Source: Maylandia zebra
Taxonomy: Eukaryota; Chordata; Actinopteri; Cichliformes; Cichlidae
Direction: 5' to 3'
Length of the DNA: 64,000 nt
Assembly (NCBI RefSeq): GCF_041146795.1
Contig: NC_135185.1
Coordinates: 10,349,529 to 10,413,528 of the forward strand
Both the position numbers and the translations under genes were made by a program. Each line of letters starts with the position of its first letter. The first letter of the stretch is position 1. The notes under the pieces were generated by a model. It ran no database searches, had not been told where the DNA came from, and saw only the letters and a program-made list of their open reading frames with translations. Below are positions 36,032 to 46,111 of this stretch, one piece after another.

Positions 36032-36971
36032 TCTGGGGATGGGCGTCCAGGTACACGCCGGCTCACTCCTTGGCGGCCGCTTATCGGGGCCTGGAGCCTG
36101 GGGCTCGCTCGGGCCACTTCGGAGGTGGGGTGCCCCCCGGCCTCTCGGCCTGGGGCTCGGTCACTCAGGCACAGCTGGCTGCCGGCGGAGCTCACGGGCG
36201 CGTCACTGCAACTCCCCCTGGCTTCTGCTCCGTGGCTGCTGGGTGAGCCCTCATCTGGGACTCTCCTCAGCTCTTTCTGGGACAGTGGCGTGGCTGCCCC
36301 TCTGTTAGTCTTCCTTGGTCTCTTGTGTTCTGGGGGCCTCTGGATGTCTGGAGTTTTGATCTCCTCCATACCTGCTTCATGCCCTGGAGGACGGGGCTGT
36401 GGCCCCCCCACACCCTCTAGCAGATCATTACATGAAGGAACCTTTTAAAAAAAAAAAACAAGCGCGTCCATGCTCACAGGTGTACACACGGGTGATCGCA
36501 CCCACAAACTACACCCTTTTGGCTCCTACCTCAAAGCACACTGTGTTCTGTTGATCTTATGTGCTATCATTGTGATGTTGTTTATTCTATTACTCCTGTT
36601 CTCTTCTGCTTGTTTTCTTTTTTCTTTCTCAACAGGTGATCCAGGTGATCGATATATGCATTTTTTTTTAATTTTTTTTAATTTTTTTTTTTCCTGCCCA
36701 TTCTGTTGGTTTTTGTTTTTTGCCCTTCTCCCCCGTCCCTCTTCTCAGCTGTTTCTCTTTCCCTCTTTCTTTCTCTCCTTCTTTCTCCAGTCAAGTCTGT
36801 CCCGTATACAGCAAGTGAAAATAAAATAAACAATAAAGGTTGAATCAAATGGACCATTATGGCAAGGCTGGGATGGTCAATTTGGTAAAGTAAATCCGTT
36901 GGGCATCTTTCTTTGCCTTTAGACAATAATTCTGATGGCAAAAGAGCCAAACGGGACAGGCAAAAAAAAAA
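36032..36971 (+). mobile_element. Poly(A)-tailed retroposed insertion in an LTR
   Basis: This 940-bp segment ends with an A-run and is flanked by a 16-bp direct repeat AACTAAACACAGCCTG (36,016-36,031 and 36,972-36,987). Both features are typical of LINE-mediated insertion. The content (GC-rich first 400 bp, then a T-rich part) contains no reading frame I can name. Confidence 0.7.
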
Positions 36972-37946
36972 AACTAAACACAGCCTGGGGGGACACAGAA
37001 CATAGGAACATGAACCATGAAACAGAAGAGTACAAACACCCAAGGTAACCAAAATCACAGAATACTAATAAACTAAACATAAACACGGAGTCGCAGACTC
37101 CGAACCATGACAGTGTTGGATCAAGGACACATCTAAAACCTGCAGGATACCGGCCCTCGAGGCCTGGAGTTGGACAGCCCTGGTCCAAACAGTCAGTTCT
37201 GTGGCGTTCAAGGAGACAAAGAAGTTTTTTTGTTTTTGAAGCCCTTCAGTGTCAGATGCCGTCTGATGGTTATGGGGCAACAGTAACGGCCTTAATTTGG
37301 GTTGAGGGTCTTGACTGACAGCCAATTGGATCCTCCAGCTCAGTAATGGTGACATTTTTTGGGTCTTCCACTTGACTTTTTTATTCCATAACCCTCAGGA
37401 TCATTTAAGAAATTCCAAATGACATTTTACTTTACATTTACATTTTTCGTCCCACCTCAGAGAGAAGCAGTTCATGAAGTTCAACAACCCAACCACGTTC
37501 AAAAAGGGAACATTTTTTTGCCTTTGCCATATAACATCATGACAGTGTAACTACCTGACATAAAATTGATTGATTGATTGAATCTTTATTTTGAACATGT
37601 TGAAAAAGTATAAAAAAAATAGAATTAAAAGAGACAAATGAACAAAGCAAACAAAAGGAAAACGAGCAACCACAACTCCAAATAACGTCCATGTTCAAAA
37701 AGGAGCAGGAAGAAGCATAAGCTTATTTAATCCCACCCCTTTTCCACTATCTAGTATCAATAGACTACAGAAATACCTCCTTGTAATTACATTATATGTT
37801 ATGTGTAATTTTTTTTTTTTTTTTTTTTAATATATACACATATATGTTTCTATCTATCCATACCTACGTATATACACACATACGCACATATACACATTTT
37901 CAATAACCCCATTAACACCTGAAGGATACACAACCTACAATTTTAT

Positions 37947-38014
37947 ATATATTTAATATATATATATATATATATACACACACATATACATATATATATA
38001 TATATATATATAAA
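37947..38014 (+). repeat. (TA)n microsatellite next to R4-type copy B
   Basis: TA repeats with a short CA interruption, directly adjacent to the 3' end of the LINE copy. Confidence 0.9.
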
Positions 38015-38015
38015 A

Positions 38016-39992
38016 AAAACACCCAGCACGCCCCTGCGGGCGGTTTATCCTTCAAGCTCGGGTCCTCTACCAGAGGCCTGGGAGCTTGAGGGTCCTGCGC
38101 AGTATCTTAGCTGTTCCCAGGACTGCGCTCTTCTGGACAGAGATCTCCGATGTTGTTCCTGGGATCTGCTGGAGCCACTCGCCTATCTTGGGAGTCACCG
38201 CACCTAGTGCTCCGATTACCACGGGGACCACCGTTACCTTCACCCTCCACATCCTCTCGAGCTCTTCTCTGAGCCCTTGGTATTTCTCCAGCTTCTCGTG
38301 TTCCTTCTTCCTGATATTGCTGTCATTCGGAACCGCTACATCGATCACTACGGCCGTCTTCTTCTGTTTGTCTACCACCACTATGTCCGGTTGGTTAGCC
38401 ACCACCATTTTGTCCGTCTGTATCTGGAAGTCCCACAGGATCTTAGCTCGGTCATTCTCCACCACCCTTGGGGGCATCTCCCATTTTGACCTCGGGACTT
38501 CCAGGTTATACTCCGCACAGATGTTCCTGTACACTATGCCGGCCACTTGGTTATGGCGTTCCATGTATGCCTTGCCTGCTAGCATCTTGCACCCTGCTGT
38601 TATGTGCTGGATTGTCTCTGGGGCATCTTTACACAGCCTGCACCTGGGGTCTTGCCTGGTGTGATAGACCCCAGCCTCTATGGATCTTGTGCTCAGAGCT
38701 TGTTCTTGTGCTGCCATGATTAGTGCCTCTGTGCTGTCTTTCAGTCCAGCTTTGTCCAGCCACTGGTAGGATTTCTGGATATCAGCCACCTCCTCTATCT
38801 GCCGGTGGTACATACCGTGCAGGGGCCTGTCCTTCCATGATGGTTCCTCGTCTCCCTCCTCTTTCTTGGGTTTCTGCTGCCTGAGGTATTCACTGAGCAC
38901 TCGGTCAGTTGGGGCCATCTTCCCAATGTATTCTTGGATGTTCGTTGTCTCATCCTGGACTGTGGTGCTGACACTCACCAGTCCCCGGCCCCCTTCCTTC
39001 CGCTTAGCGTACAGCCTCAGGGTGCTGGACTTGGGGTGAAACCCTCCATGCATGGTAAGGAGCTTTCTTGTCTTTATGTCAGTGGCTTCTATCTCCTCCT
39101 TTGGCCAGCCTATTACCCCAGCAGGGTACCTGATCACGGGCAGGGCGTACGTGTTGATGGCCCGGATCTTGTTCTTACCATTCAGCTGACTCCTCAGGAC
39201 TTGCCTGACCCTCTGCAGGTACTTGGTGGTTGCAGCTTTTCTAGCGGCCTCTTCATGGTTCCCATTCGCCTGCGGGATCCCCAAGTACTTGTAACTGTCC
39301 TCTATGTCTGCAATGTTGCCTTCTGGTAGTTCAATCCCCTCAGTTCTGACTACCTTCCCTCTCTTTGTTACCATCCGACTACACTTCTCCAGTCCGAACG
39401 ACATTCCAATGTCATTGCTGTATAGCCTGGTAGTGTGGATCAGTGAATCGATGTCTCGTTCACTCTTGGCATACAGCTTGATGTCATCCATGTACAGGAG
39501 GTGGCTGACAACTGCTCCGTTCCGTAGTCGGTATCCGTAGCCAGTCTTGTTAATGATCTCACTGAGGGGGTTCAGGCCTATGCAGAACAGCAGTGGGGAC
39601 AGAGCATCTCCTTGGTAGATCCCGCACTTGATGGTGACTTGTGCTATGGGCTTGGAGTTGGCCTCTAGTGTTGTACGCCACATCCCCATTGAGTTCCTGA
39701 TGAAGGCTCTTAGGGTCCCATTGATCTTGTACAATTCTAGGCATTCCAGTATCCAGCTGTGGGGCATTGAGTCATAGGCCTTCTTGTAATCAATCCAGGC
39801 AGTGCACAGGTTGGTCAGTCTGGTCTTGCAGTCTCGGCTGATTGTTCTGTCTACCAGTAGCTGGTGTTTTGCACCTCTGGTATTCTTGCCAATTCCTTTC
39901 TGTGTCCCGCTCATGTATTGACCCATGTGCCTGTTCATCTTAGCCGATATGATGCCTGACAGGAGCTTCCATGTAGTACTGAGGCAGGTTAT
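38016..39992 (-). mobile_element. R4/Dong/Rex6-type LINE, copy B, 5' truncated
   Basis: The 3' end (complement of acccagcacgcccctgcggg) abuts TA repeats, and the 5' truncation at about 39,992 also abuts TA repeats. It matches copy A over its whole length, without the inverted fragment. Confidence 0.9.
38067..39938 (-). CDS. R4-type LINE polyprotein, C-terminal 623 codons, open
   Basis: The protein copies LINE RNA into DNA at a nicked target. Visible parts are the reverse transcriptase palm ([16 protein letters not shown] near residue 47, [11 protein letters not shown] near 108, YMDD at 149-152), a thumb/linker, a CCHC-like [18 protein letters not shown] near 440 and the restriction-like endonuclease with [18 protein letters not shown] near 525. 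The first RT motifs and the N-terminal DNA-binding part are lost by truncation; the ATG used here is internal. The frame is intact to the stop after LPGLW, which suggests a young copy. Confidence 0.85.
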   Translation of the reverse strand: MNRHMGQYMSGTQKGIGKNTRGAKHQLLVDRTISRDCKTRLTNLCTAWIDYKKAYDSMPHSWILECLELYKINGTLRAFIRNSMGMWRTTLEANSKPIAQVTIKCGIYQGDALSPLLFCIGLNPLSEIINKTGYGYRLRNGAVVSHLLYMDDIKLYAKSERDIDSLIHTTRLYSNDIGMSFGLEKCSRMVTKRGKVVRTEGIELPEGNIADIEDSYKYLGIPQANGNHEEAARKAATTKYLQRVRQVLRSQLNGKNKIRAINTYALPVIRYPAGVIGWPKEEIEATDIKTRKLLTMHGGFHPKSSTLRLYAKRKEGGRGLVSVSTTVQDETTNIQEYIGKMAPTDRVLSEYLRQQKPKKEEGDEEPSWKDRPLHGMYHRQIEEVADIQKSYQWLDKAGLKDSTEALIMAAQEQALSTRSIEAGVYHTRQDPRCRLCKDAPETIQHITAGCKMLAGKAYMERHNQVAGIVYRNICAEYNLEVPRSKWEMPPRVVENDRAKILWDFQIQTDKMVVANQPDIVVVDKQKKTAVVIDVAVPNDSNIRKKEHEKLEKYQGLREELERMWRVKVTVVPVVIGALGAVTPKIGEWLQQIPGTTSEISVQKSAVLGTAKILRRTLKLPGLW

Positions 39993-40000
39993 TTATATAT

Positions 40001-40065
<65 letters not shown>

Positions 40066-40111
40066 CATACATACATACATACATACATACATACATACAT
40101 ACACACATATA
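39993..40111 (+). repeat. (TA)n(CATA)n microsatellite
   Basis: TA repeats followed by CATA repeats, joining R4 copy B to Tc1 copy 2. The Tc1 duplicated a TA of this tract. Confidence 0.9.
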
Positions 40112-41715
40112 CAGTGGGGCAAAAAAGTATTTAGTCAGCCACCGATTGTGCAAGTTCCCCCACTTAAAATGATGACAGAGGTCAGTAATTTGCACCAGAG
40201 GTACACTTCAACTGTGAGAGACAGAATGTGAAAAAAAAATCCATGAATCCACATGGTAGGATTTGTAAAGGATTTATTCGTAAATCAGGGTGGAAAATAA
40301 GTATTTGGTCAATAACAAAAATACAACTCAATACTTTGTAACATAACCTTTGTTGGCAATAACAGAGGTCAAACGTTTACTATAGGTCTTTACCAGGTTT
40401 GCACACACAGTAGCTGGTATTTTGGCCCATTCCTCCATGCAGATCTTCTCGAGAGCAGTGATGTTTTGGGGCTGTCGCCGAGCAACACGGACTTTCAACT
40501 CCAGCCACAGATTTTCTATGGGGTTGAGGTCTGGAGACTGGCTAGGCCACTCCAGGACTTTCAAATGCTTCTTACGGAGCCACTCCTTTGTTGCCCGGGC
40601 GGTGTGTTTTGGATCATTGTCATGTTGGAAGACCCAGCCTCGTTTCATCTTCAAAGTTCTCACTGATGGAAGGAGGTTTTGGCTCAAAATCTCACGATAC
40701 ATGGCCCCATTCATTCTGTCCTTAACACGGATCAGTCGTCCTGTCCCCTTGGCAGAAAAACAGCCCCATAGCATGATGTTTCCACCCCCATGCTTCACAG
40801 TAGGTATGGTGTTCTTGGGATGCAACTCAGTATTCTTCTTCCTCCAAACACGACGAGTTGAGTTTATAGCAAAAAGTTCTACTTTGGTTTCATCTGACCA
40901 CATGACATTCTCCCAATCCTCTGCTGTATCATCCATGTGCTCTCTGGCAAACTTCAGACGGGCCTGGACATGCACTGGCTTCAGCAGCGGAACACGTCTG
41001 GCACTGCGGGATTTGATTCCCTGCCGTTGTAGTGTGTTACTAATGGTGACCTTTGTTACTTTGGTCCCAGCTCTCTGCAGGTCATTCACCAGGTCCCCCC
41101 GTGTGGTTCTGGGATCTTTGCTCACCGTTCTCATGATCATTTTGACCCCACGGGATGAGATCTTGCGTGGAGCCCCAGATGGAGGGAGATTATCAGTGGT
41201 CTTGTATGTCTTCCATTTTCTGATGATTGCTCCCACAGTTGATTTTTTCACACCAAGCTGCTTGCCTATTGTAGATTCACTCTTCCCAGTCTGGTGCAGG
41301 TCCACAATACTTTTCCTGGTGTCCTTCGAAAGCTCTTTGGTCTTGGCCATGGCGGAGTTTGGAGTCTGACTGTTTGAGGCTGTGGACAGGTGTCTTTTAT
41401 ACAGATGATGAGTTCAAACAGGTGCCATTCATACAGGTAACGAGTGGGGGACAGAAAAGCTTCTTACAGAAGACGTTACAGGTCTGTGAGAGCCAGAGAT
41501 TTTCCTTGTTTGAGGTGCCCAAATACTTATTTTCCACCCTGATTTACGAATAAATTCTTTACAAATCCTACCATGTGAATTCATGGATTTTTTTTTCACA
41601 TTCTGTCTCCCACAGTTGAAGTGTACCTCTGGTGCAAATTACTGACCTCTGTCATCATTTTAAGTGGGGGAACTTGCACAATCGGTGGCTGACTAAATAC
41701 TTTTTTGCCCCACTG
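40112..41715 (-). mobile_element. Tc1-like DNA transposon, copy 2, complete (1,604 bp)
   Basis: Ends cagtggggcaaaaaagtatt and its complement, flanked by TA in the microsatellite. It is the same family as 26,115-27,720 and almost the same length. Confidence 0.95.
40328..41350 (-). CDS. Tc1-like transposase, 340 aa, open (copy 2)
   Basis: The same protein as in copy 1, with about 10 substitutions in 340 residues (for example QLGVKKS for QLAVKKS and LWLELK for LWRELK). The D153, D244, E279 triad and both helix-turn-helix regions are kept. Two open copies with about 97% protein identity suggest recent activity of the family. Confidence 0.95.
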   Translation of the reverse strand: MAKTKELSKDTRKSIVDLHQTGKSESTIGKQLGVKKSTVGAIIRKWKTYKTTDNLPPSGAPRKISSRGVKMIMRTVSKDPRTTRGDLVNDLQRAGTKVTKVTISNTLQRQGIKSRSARRVPLLKPVHVQARLKFAREHMDDTAEDWENVMWSDETKVELFAINSTRRVWRKKNTELHPKNTIPTVKHGGGNIMLWGCFSAKGTGRLIRVKDRMNGAMYREILSQNLLPSVRTLKMKRGWVFQHDNDPKHTARATKEWLRKKHLKVLEWPSQSPDLNPIENLWLELKVRVARRQPQNITALEKICMEEWAKIPATVCANLVKTYSKRLTSVIANKGYVTKY

Positions 41716-41766
41716 TATATATATACATATACACACACACATACATATATATATATACATATATAT

Positions 41767-41831
<65 letters not shown>

Positions 41832-41867
41832 TATATATATATATATATATATGTGTATATATATATA
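41716..41867 (+). repeat. (TA)n microsatellite between Tc1 copy 2 and R4 copy C
   Basis: Mostly TA with CA-containing interruptions. It ends at the 5' truncation point of LINE copy C. Confidence 0.9.
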
Positions 41868-42493
41868 CAGGCTGTGTAAAGATGCCCCAGAGACAATCCA
41901 GCACATAACAGCAGGGTGCAAGATGCTAGCAGGCAAGGCATACATGGAACGCCATAACCAAGTGGCCGGCATAGTGTACAGGAACATCTGTGCTGAGTAT
42001 AACCTGGAAGTCCCGAGGTCAAAATGGGAGATGCCCCCAAGGGTGGTGGAGAATGACCGAGCTAAGATCCTGTGGGACTTCCAGATACAGACGGACAAAA
42101 TGGTGGTGGCTAACCAACCGGACATAGTGGTGGTAGACAAACAGAAGAAGACGGCCGTAGTGATCGATGTAGCGGTTCCCAATGACAGCAATATCAGGAA
42201 GAAGGAACACGAGAAGCTGGAGAAATACCAAGGGCTCAGAGAAGAGCTCGAGAGGATGTGGAGGGTGAAGGTAACGGTGGTCCCCGTGGTAATCGGAGCA
42301 CTAGGTGCGGTGACTCCCAAGATAGGCGAGTGGCTCCAGCAGATCCCGGGAACAACATCGGAGATCTCTGTCCAGAAGAGCGCAGTCCTGGGAACAGCTA
42401 AGATACTGCGCAGGACCCTCAAGCTCCCAGGCCTCTGGTAGAGGACCCGAGCTTGAAGGATAAACCGCCCACAGGGGCGTGCTGGGTGTTTTA
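41868..42493 (+). mobile_element. R4/Dong/Rex6-type LINE, copy C, short 3' end, plus strand
   Basis: The sequence encodes the last ~190 codons of the polyprotein, from [13 protein letters not shown] through the PDIVVVD endonuclease to the stop at 42,441, and then the conserved 3' end. It is inverted relative to copy B. TA-rich repeats flank both ends. Confidence 0.9.
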
Positions 42494-42570
42494 TATATAC
42501 ATATACACATATATATATACATACATACATACATACATACATATACACATACATATATACCCATACCAAC
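42494..42570 (+). repeat. (TA)n(CATA)n microsatellite
   Basis: TA and CATA repeats at the 3' end of R4 copy C, passing into the 3' region of the minus-strand LINE. Confidence 0.85.
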
Positions 42571-42619
42571 AAACCCGTGCATGCGCACACACATGAAAAT
42601 ATTAGACAAGAACACCCTA

Positions 42620-44347
42620 TCAAATCTCTACCTTTTCCCTGTACCCTGTAAAAACCATATCCTTAAACCGCTTTTTAAACTGCGCCATGCTTGGACATTG
42701 CTTCATATCTTTACTTAGTCTGTTCCACAGCTTCACTCCACACACAGAGATGCAAAAACTTTTTAATGTTGTACGGATACGAGGATGTTTTAAATTTAAT
42801 TCCCCCCTCAAATTGTATCCCCGTTCCCTTTTAGAAAACATTTTTAGAATATTGTCAGGAAGCAGGTTATTTATTGCTTTATATATAATTTGTGCTGTGA
42901 GAAAATGAACCAGATCTGTGAATTTTAGAATTTTTGATTTTAAGAATAGTGGATTTGTATGATCTCTGTAACCAGTTTTATGGATTATCCTTATGGCCCT
43001 TTTTTGTAATATAAAGATTGATGATAGCGAACATTTGTAAGTATTGCCCCAAACCTCTGCACAGTAATTCAAATACGGTGCAATCAGGGAACAATAGAGA
43101 ATGTGGAGTGATTTGTGGTCCAGAATGTGTTTTACTTTACTCAAGATTGAGACACTTCTTGAAATTTTGTTATGTATATGATTTATATGAGACTTCCAGT
43201 TTAATTTATCATCTATAATCACACCAAGAAACTTATGTTCAAGTACTCTTTCAATTTCCACACCATCTACATGAATCTGCACTTGTGCATTTCTAAGGGA
43301 ATTCCCAAATAAGATAATTTTAGTTTTACTTAGATTTAGCGATAGTTTGTTCCTGTTAAACCATTTTTTAATTTTGCACATTTCTGAAGTAATTGTATCC
43401 AGCAGCTCCTTTAGATTCCCCCCAGAACAAAAAATATTTGTGTCATCTGCAAATAATACTAATTTTAATATATCAGATGCCTTACAAATATCATTTATAT
43501 AAATAATAAATATTTTTGGACCCAGTACAGAGCCTTGTGGAACACCACAAGCAATGTCCAAGCATGATGAGGAATGGACACCCAGCTTCACAAATTGTTT
43601 CCGGTCACTTAAATAATTTTTCACCCATTGCAGTACAACCCCCCTAATCCCATACCGTTCCAGTTTATTAATTAATATGTCATGATTGATTGTGTCGAAT
43701 GCTTTCTTGAGATCCAGAAATACTCCAGCTGCATACTGGTTCTGATCTATAGCATTCGTAATCTCCTCAATTGATTCGATTAATGCCAGAGATGTTGATC
43801 TTTTTGATCTGAATCCATATTGACTGTCAGAGAGTAATTTATATTTATCTAAGAATTTGTCTAATCGTTTATTAAACAGGTTTTCTAGGATTTTGGAGAA
43901 TTGTGGTAGTAAAGAAACAGGCCTGTAATTTGTGAAGTGGCGTCTATCCCCGGTTTTATACAGCGGCACAACTTTAGCTATTTTCATTTTGTTTGGCACT
44001 TTTCCCGTCTGAAATGATAAGTTGCAAATATATGTTAGAGGTCCTACAATTCCTTCAATGACCTTCTTGACGATTTTCATGTCAATATCATTACAATCAG
44101 TGGATGTTTTATATTTACACATGTGTACAATGTCAATTATTTCTTTTTCCTCCACTGATGTGAGGAACATTGAGTTAGGGTTCCTATCAATCAGGTTTTC
44201 ACTACATTCTACTGATGGCAGTGACTCATGAATTTGTTCTGCCAGTTTTGGTCCAATATTTACAAAATAATGATTAAAGCTGTTGACCTTATCAGCAGTG
44301 TTTTCCATAATATTGCCATTATTGATAATGAATCCACATTTTTGCAC
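42620..44347 (-). CDS. LINE reverse transcriptase, CR1/L2 (Jockey superfamily) type, 575 codons
   Basis: The frame holds the RT fingers and palm: [86 protein letters not shown] and the catalytic [10 protein letters not shown] thumb and a C-terminal part ending in [20 protein letters not shown] follow. There is no endonuclease domain: the copy is truncated at its 5' end near 44,360. The remaining frame is open, so the insertion is fairly young. Confidence 0.85.
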   Translation of the reverse strand: MQKCGFIINNGNIMENTADKVNSFNHYFVNIGPKLAEQIHESLPSVECSENLIDRNPNSMFLTSVEEKEIIDIVHMCKYKTSTDCNDIDMKIVKKVIEGIVGPLTYICNLSFQTGKVPNKMKIAKVVPLYKTGDRRHFTNYRPVSLLPQFSKILENLFNKRLDKFLDKYKLLSDSQYGFRSKRSTSLALIESIEEITNAIDQNQYAAGVFLDLKKAFDTINHDILINKLERYGIRGVVLQWVKNYLSDRKQFVKLGVHSSSCLDIACGVPQGSVLGPKIFIIYINDICKASDILKLVLFADDTNIFCSGGNLKELLDTITSEMCKIKKWFNRNKLSLNLSKTKIILFGNSLRNAQVQIHVDGVEIERVLEHKFLGVIIDDKLNWKSHINHIHNKISRSVSILSKVKHILDHKSLHILYCSLIAPYLNYCAEVWGNTYKCSLSSIFILQKRAIRIIHKTGYRDHTNPLFLKSKILKFTDLVHFLTAQIIYKAINNLLPDNILKMFSKRERGYNLRGELNLKHPRIRTTLKSFCISVCGVKLWNRLSKDMKQCPSMAQFKKRFKDMVFTGYREKVEI

Positions 44348-44739
44348 AGATTTGGTCTTTTAAAGGCATGTGGTCCTGAACTTTTGATCAGCTGTAAAAC
44401 AGTCTGTTTGAGTTTAAGTGATGTTTTCAATTAATTACACGCTCAAAAAATGTTTTGTCTCATTCTCATTTCTTCTTGTTGCACATTGAAGCTTTACTTG
44501 GAACCTTGTTAAGATCTAAACATGCAAAATATGATTTTTGACATTTTTCAGGTGGTCTTAAACTTTTGATCGGGACTGTATTTTCATTATTACGCAGATG
44601 AGAACCTGTTTTATTTATGTTATTTATCTTAATCACATAAATGTCTGAATGAATTGTATTTCTAAATTCAGAAAAAAACAAGGTTTTAAAATTTGTCCCT
44701 AAAAATCAGATTCTTAGTTTAGATCCAATTTCCCCTCCT

Positions 44740-44746
44740 TTCAGGA
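44740..44746. repeat. Target site duplication, left (TTCAGGA)
   Basis: TTCAGGA here and at 58,740-58,746 directly flank the 545-bp inverted repeats. The match is perfect over 7 bp. Confidence 0.8.
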
Positions 44747-45291
44747 CAACCCGTTCTCACTCCCGACGCGTAAAATAATGACGATTTGTCACGTCCCTTA
44801 ACTTCTCATGCTGACGCCTAAGGTACCCTTCCACGTTTTTATGTGACGCTGTGGGTTGTCAATTCATTCCAATATGAACCCGCTCGCGGCGATCAGAGAC
44901 GCTTCGAGCAGAGGCTCCAGCCATCCATTTACTCCAATAATAACCCCGTCACGGCGAAACATGACGCCGTGAAGCACAATCTAACTTGAGAACCGGGGAC
45001 CCTCTCCGCGAACGGGTTTTTCTCCCTAATTTAATGCTTTCTTTTAATGACATCGTTAACATTTCTCAACAAAAACACGAAAGTATCACTGATAATTCAA
45101 CAATAAAATCGCTTCATGTTGTGGCCATCACACAGTGTTTTCCAAACTGATTCACGATCTGAAAGTGCGCAGATTTAACGTACATAATCCTTTGTTAGGT
45201 TTATTATTTTCATTTCACACGTAAAACACATTTATAGATTCATTCACCACTCCTGCTAGTTTTGGATGCGCTTGGCTCCAACCAATCAGAC
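44747..45291. repeat. Left 545-bp terminal inverted repeat of the KDZ element
   Basis: It begins caacccgttctcactcccga. It aligns without gaps to the complement of 58,195-58,739. Confidence 0.9.
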
Positions 45292-45519
45292 CAATTTACG
45301 CAGACGCACTAATCCCGTAACTGCACACTACCCATAATCCTCAACCGCCGTCGCTATGGAAATGAAGATAACAACAGCTTGGTGCTACCCGTTATTCCTT
45401 TATTTACTCTAAAATAATAACCAGCGATAATACGAAATTAAACTGGCCCAGTGTTTAATTATGTAATTAAAAAATGCAAATTGTATTATTTTATTTTTTA
45501 CAAATTGCAATATTTATCT

Positions 45520-45672
45520 ACAGCGCGCCTTTAGCGACACGTCAACAGATCTTAAGCAAGGCGATTGGATGGTTTTTACTGCAATGCATCTTGGGAGTCG
45601 TAGTAAATGTATCTTTCAACTCACGGTCCTGCAGCGAAGTTTTCGACTGGACACGAGGCAGATCCTAGCTAA
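45520..45672 (+). promoter_or_regulatory. Probable promoter and leader exon of the plus-strand KDZ-element gene
   Basis: A GC-richer stretch with a CGATTGGATGG reversed CCAAT-like box precedes a candidate untranslated exon that ends at 45,672 before gtaagt. The next acceptor is at 46,108-46,109 (catttgcag), just before the ATG at 46,112. The start of transcription is inferred. Confidence 0.4.
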
Positions 45673-46111
45673 GTAAGTTGTGATAAACTGTGGGTAATTT
45701 GCATGTTCACTGAAATATTAATTTCAGTGATATTAAACTGATATTAAACTTGAAATGTTTTCACAGAGCAGTCTGTGTACCAAGAGAACTACTTCTGCAA
45801 AAGTTTATTTAAATTTTTTTGTGATGTATTCTCATGTGTAAGACACTTGCTTGGCCACCCAGCTAATGTTAGTACTGCTCTATTTTAGCAATGTATCTTT
45901 TCTGTAATCAATTCAGGGTTTTTTTTAACCCTATTCACGTAATTAACTCAATATTAATTACTTTAATCTCGTAATTGATTTTTTTCTTCTAAATATGGTG
46001 TAATACTGCCTCGTAATATAAGTTATTTCTTTGGTCATAAATTATTTTTGTAATCGTTTCACCAAAACAGACCTGAAATAATCCCTACATGTTCCATTTT
46101 CATTTGCAGAA

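Larger units (their letters stand above)
32777..37112 (-). mobile_element. Non-autonomous LTR retroelement, minus orientation
   Basis: Two near-identical LTRs, 32,777-33,345 (569 bp) and 35,587-37,112 (the latter split by a 940-bp insertion), enclose 33,346-35,586. Ends are TGTCATGG...CCGTGACA in element sense. A 5-bp target duplication (GCGTT/GTGTT, one mismatch) flanks it. A purine-rich tract lies next to the 3' LTR at 33,346-33,362. The interior holds one long minus-strand open frame of about 736 codons, rich in proline, alanine and serine with internal repeats. I see no protease, reverse transcriptase or integrase, so it would depend on another element. It looks structurally whole apart from the LTR insertion, and the LTR similarity indicates a fairly young age. 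Confidence 0.75.
32631..37182. mobile_element. hAT-like MITE, split by an LTR element
   Basis: The left part (about 32,631-32,776) has agggccggtgttctgcaggt, and the right part (37,113-37,182) ends with cctgcaggataccggccctc and ggcctggagttggacagccc. Together they equal a common fish hAT-type MITE of about 215 bp, divided by the LTR element at 32,777-37,112. The left terminus is degraded. Confidence 0.65.
37561..44360 (-). mobile_element. CR1/L2-type LINE, split in its 3' part by later insertions
   Basis: The reverse-transcriptase frame is at 42,620-44,347. The 3' tail appears at 37,561-37,575 as attgattgattgattg on the plus strand, a tandem tail such as CR1/L2 LINEs carry. Between tail and gene, the AT-rich 3' region with TA and CATA repeats has received R4-type copies B and C and Tc1 copy 2. 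That these pieces belong to one insertion is inferred from order, orientation and the flanking Tc1-like DNA. The 5' end is truncated. Confidence 0.6.
32272..44578. mobile_element. Tc1-like transposon split by a nest of insertions
   Basis: The left end cagtcccgaagttaaagacc (32,272) and the complement of the right end cagtcccgatcaaaagttta (44,578) open inverted repeats of about 200 bp that match along most of their length, flanked by TA on both sides. Recognisable interior of the element lies at about 32,470-32,630 and 37,183-37,560. Everything else between the ends is later insertions: a hAT-like element with an LTR element inside it, and a LINE with two R4-type LINEs and a Tc1 inside it. No intact transposase of this element remains. 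Confidence 0.75.

Noticed and set aside
38086-39540. Plus-strand hydrophobic frames over R4-type LINE copy B
   Set aside because: They are antisense to the 623-codon LINE frame and recur at every copy for the same reason.
40422-41369. 315-codon frame opposite Tc1 copy 2 (and its twin at 26,462-27,409)
   Set aside because: It mirrors a full transposase with catalytic triad on the other strand; a shadow frame.
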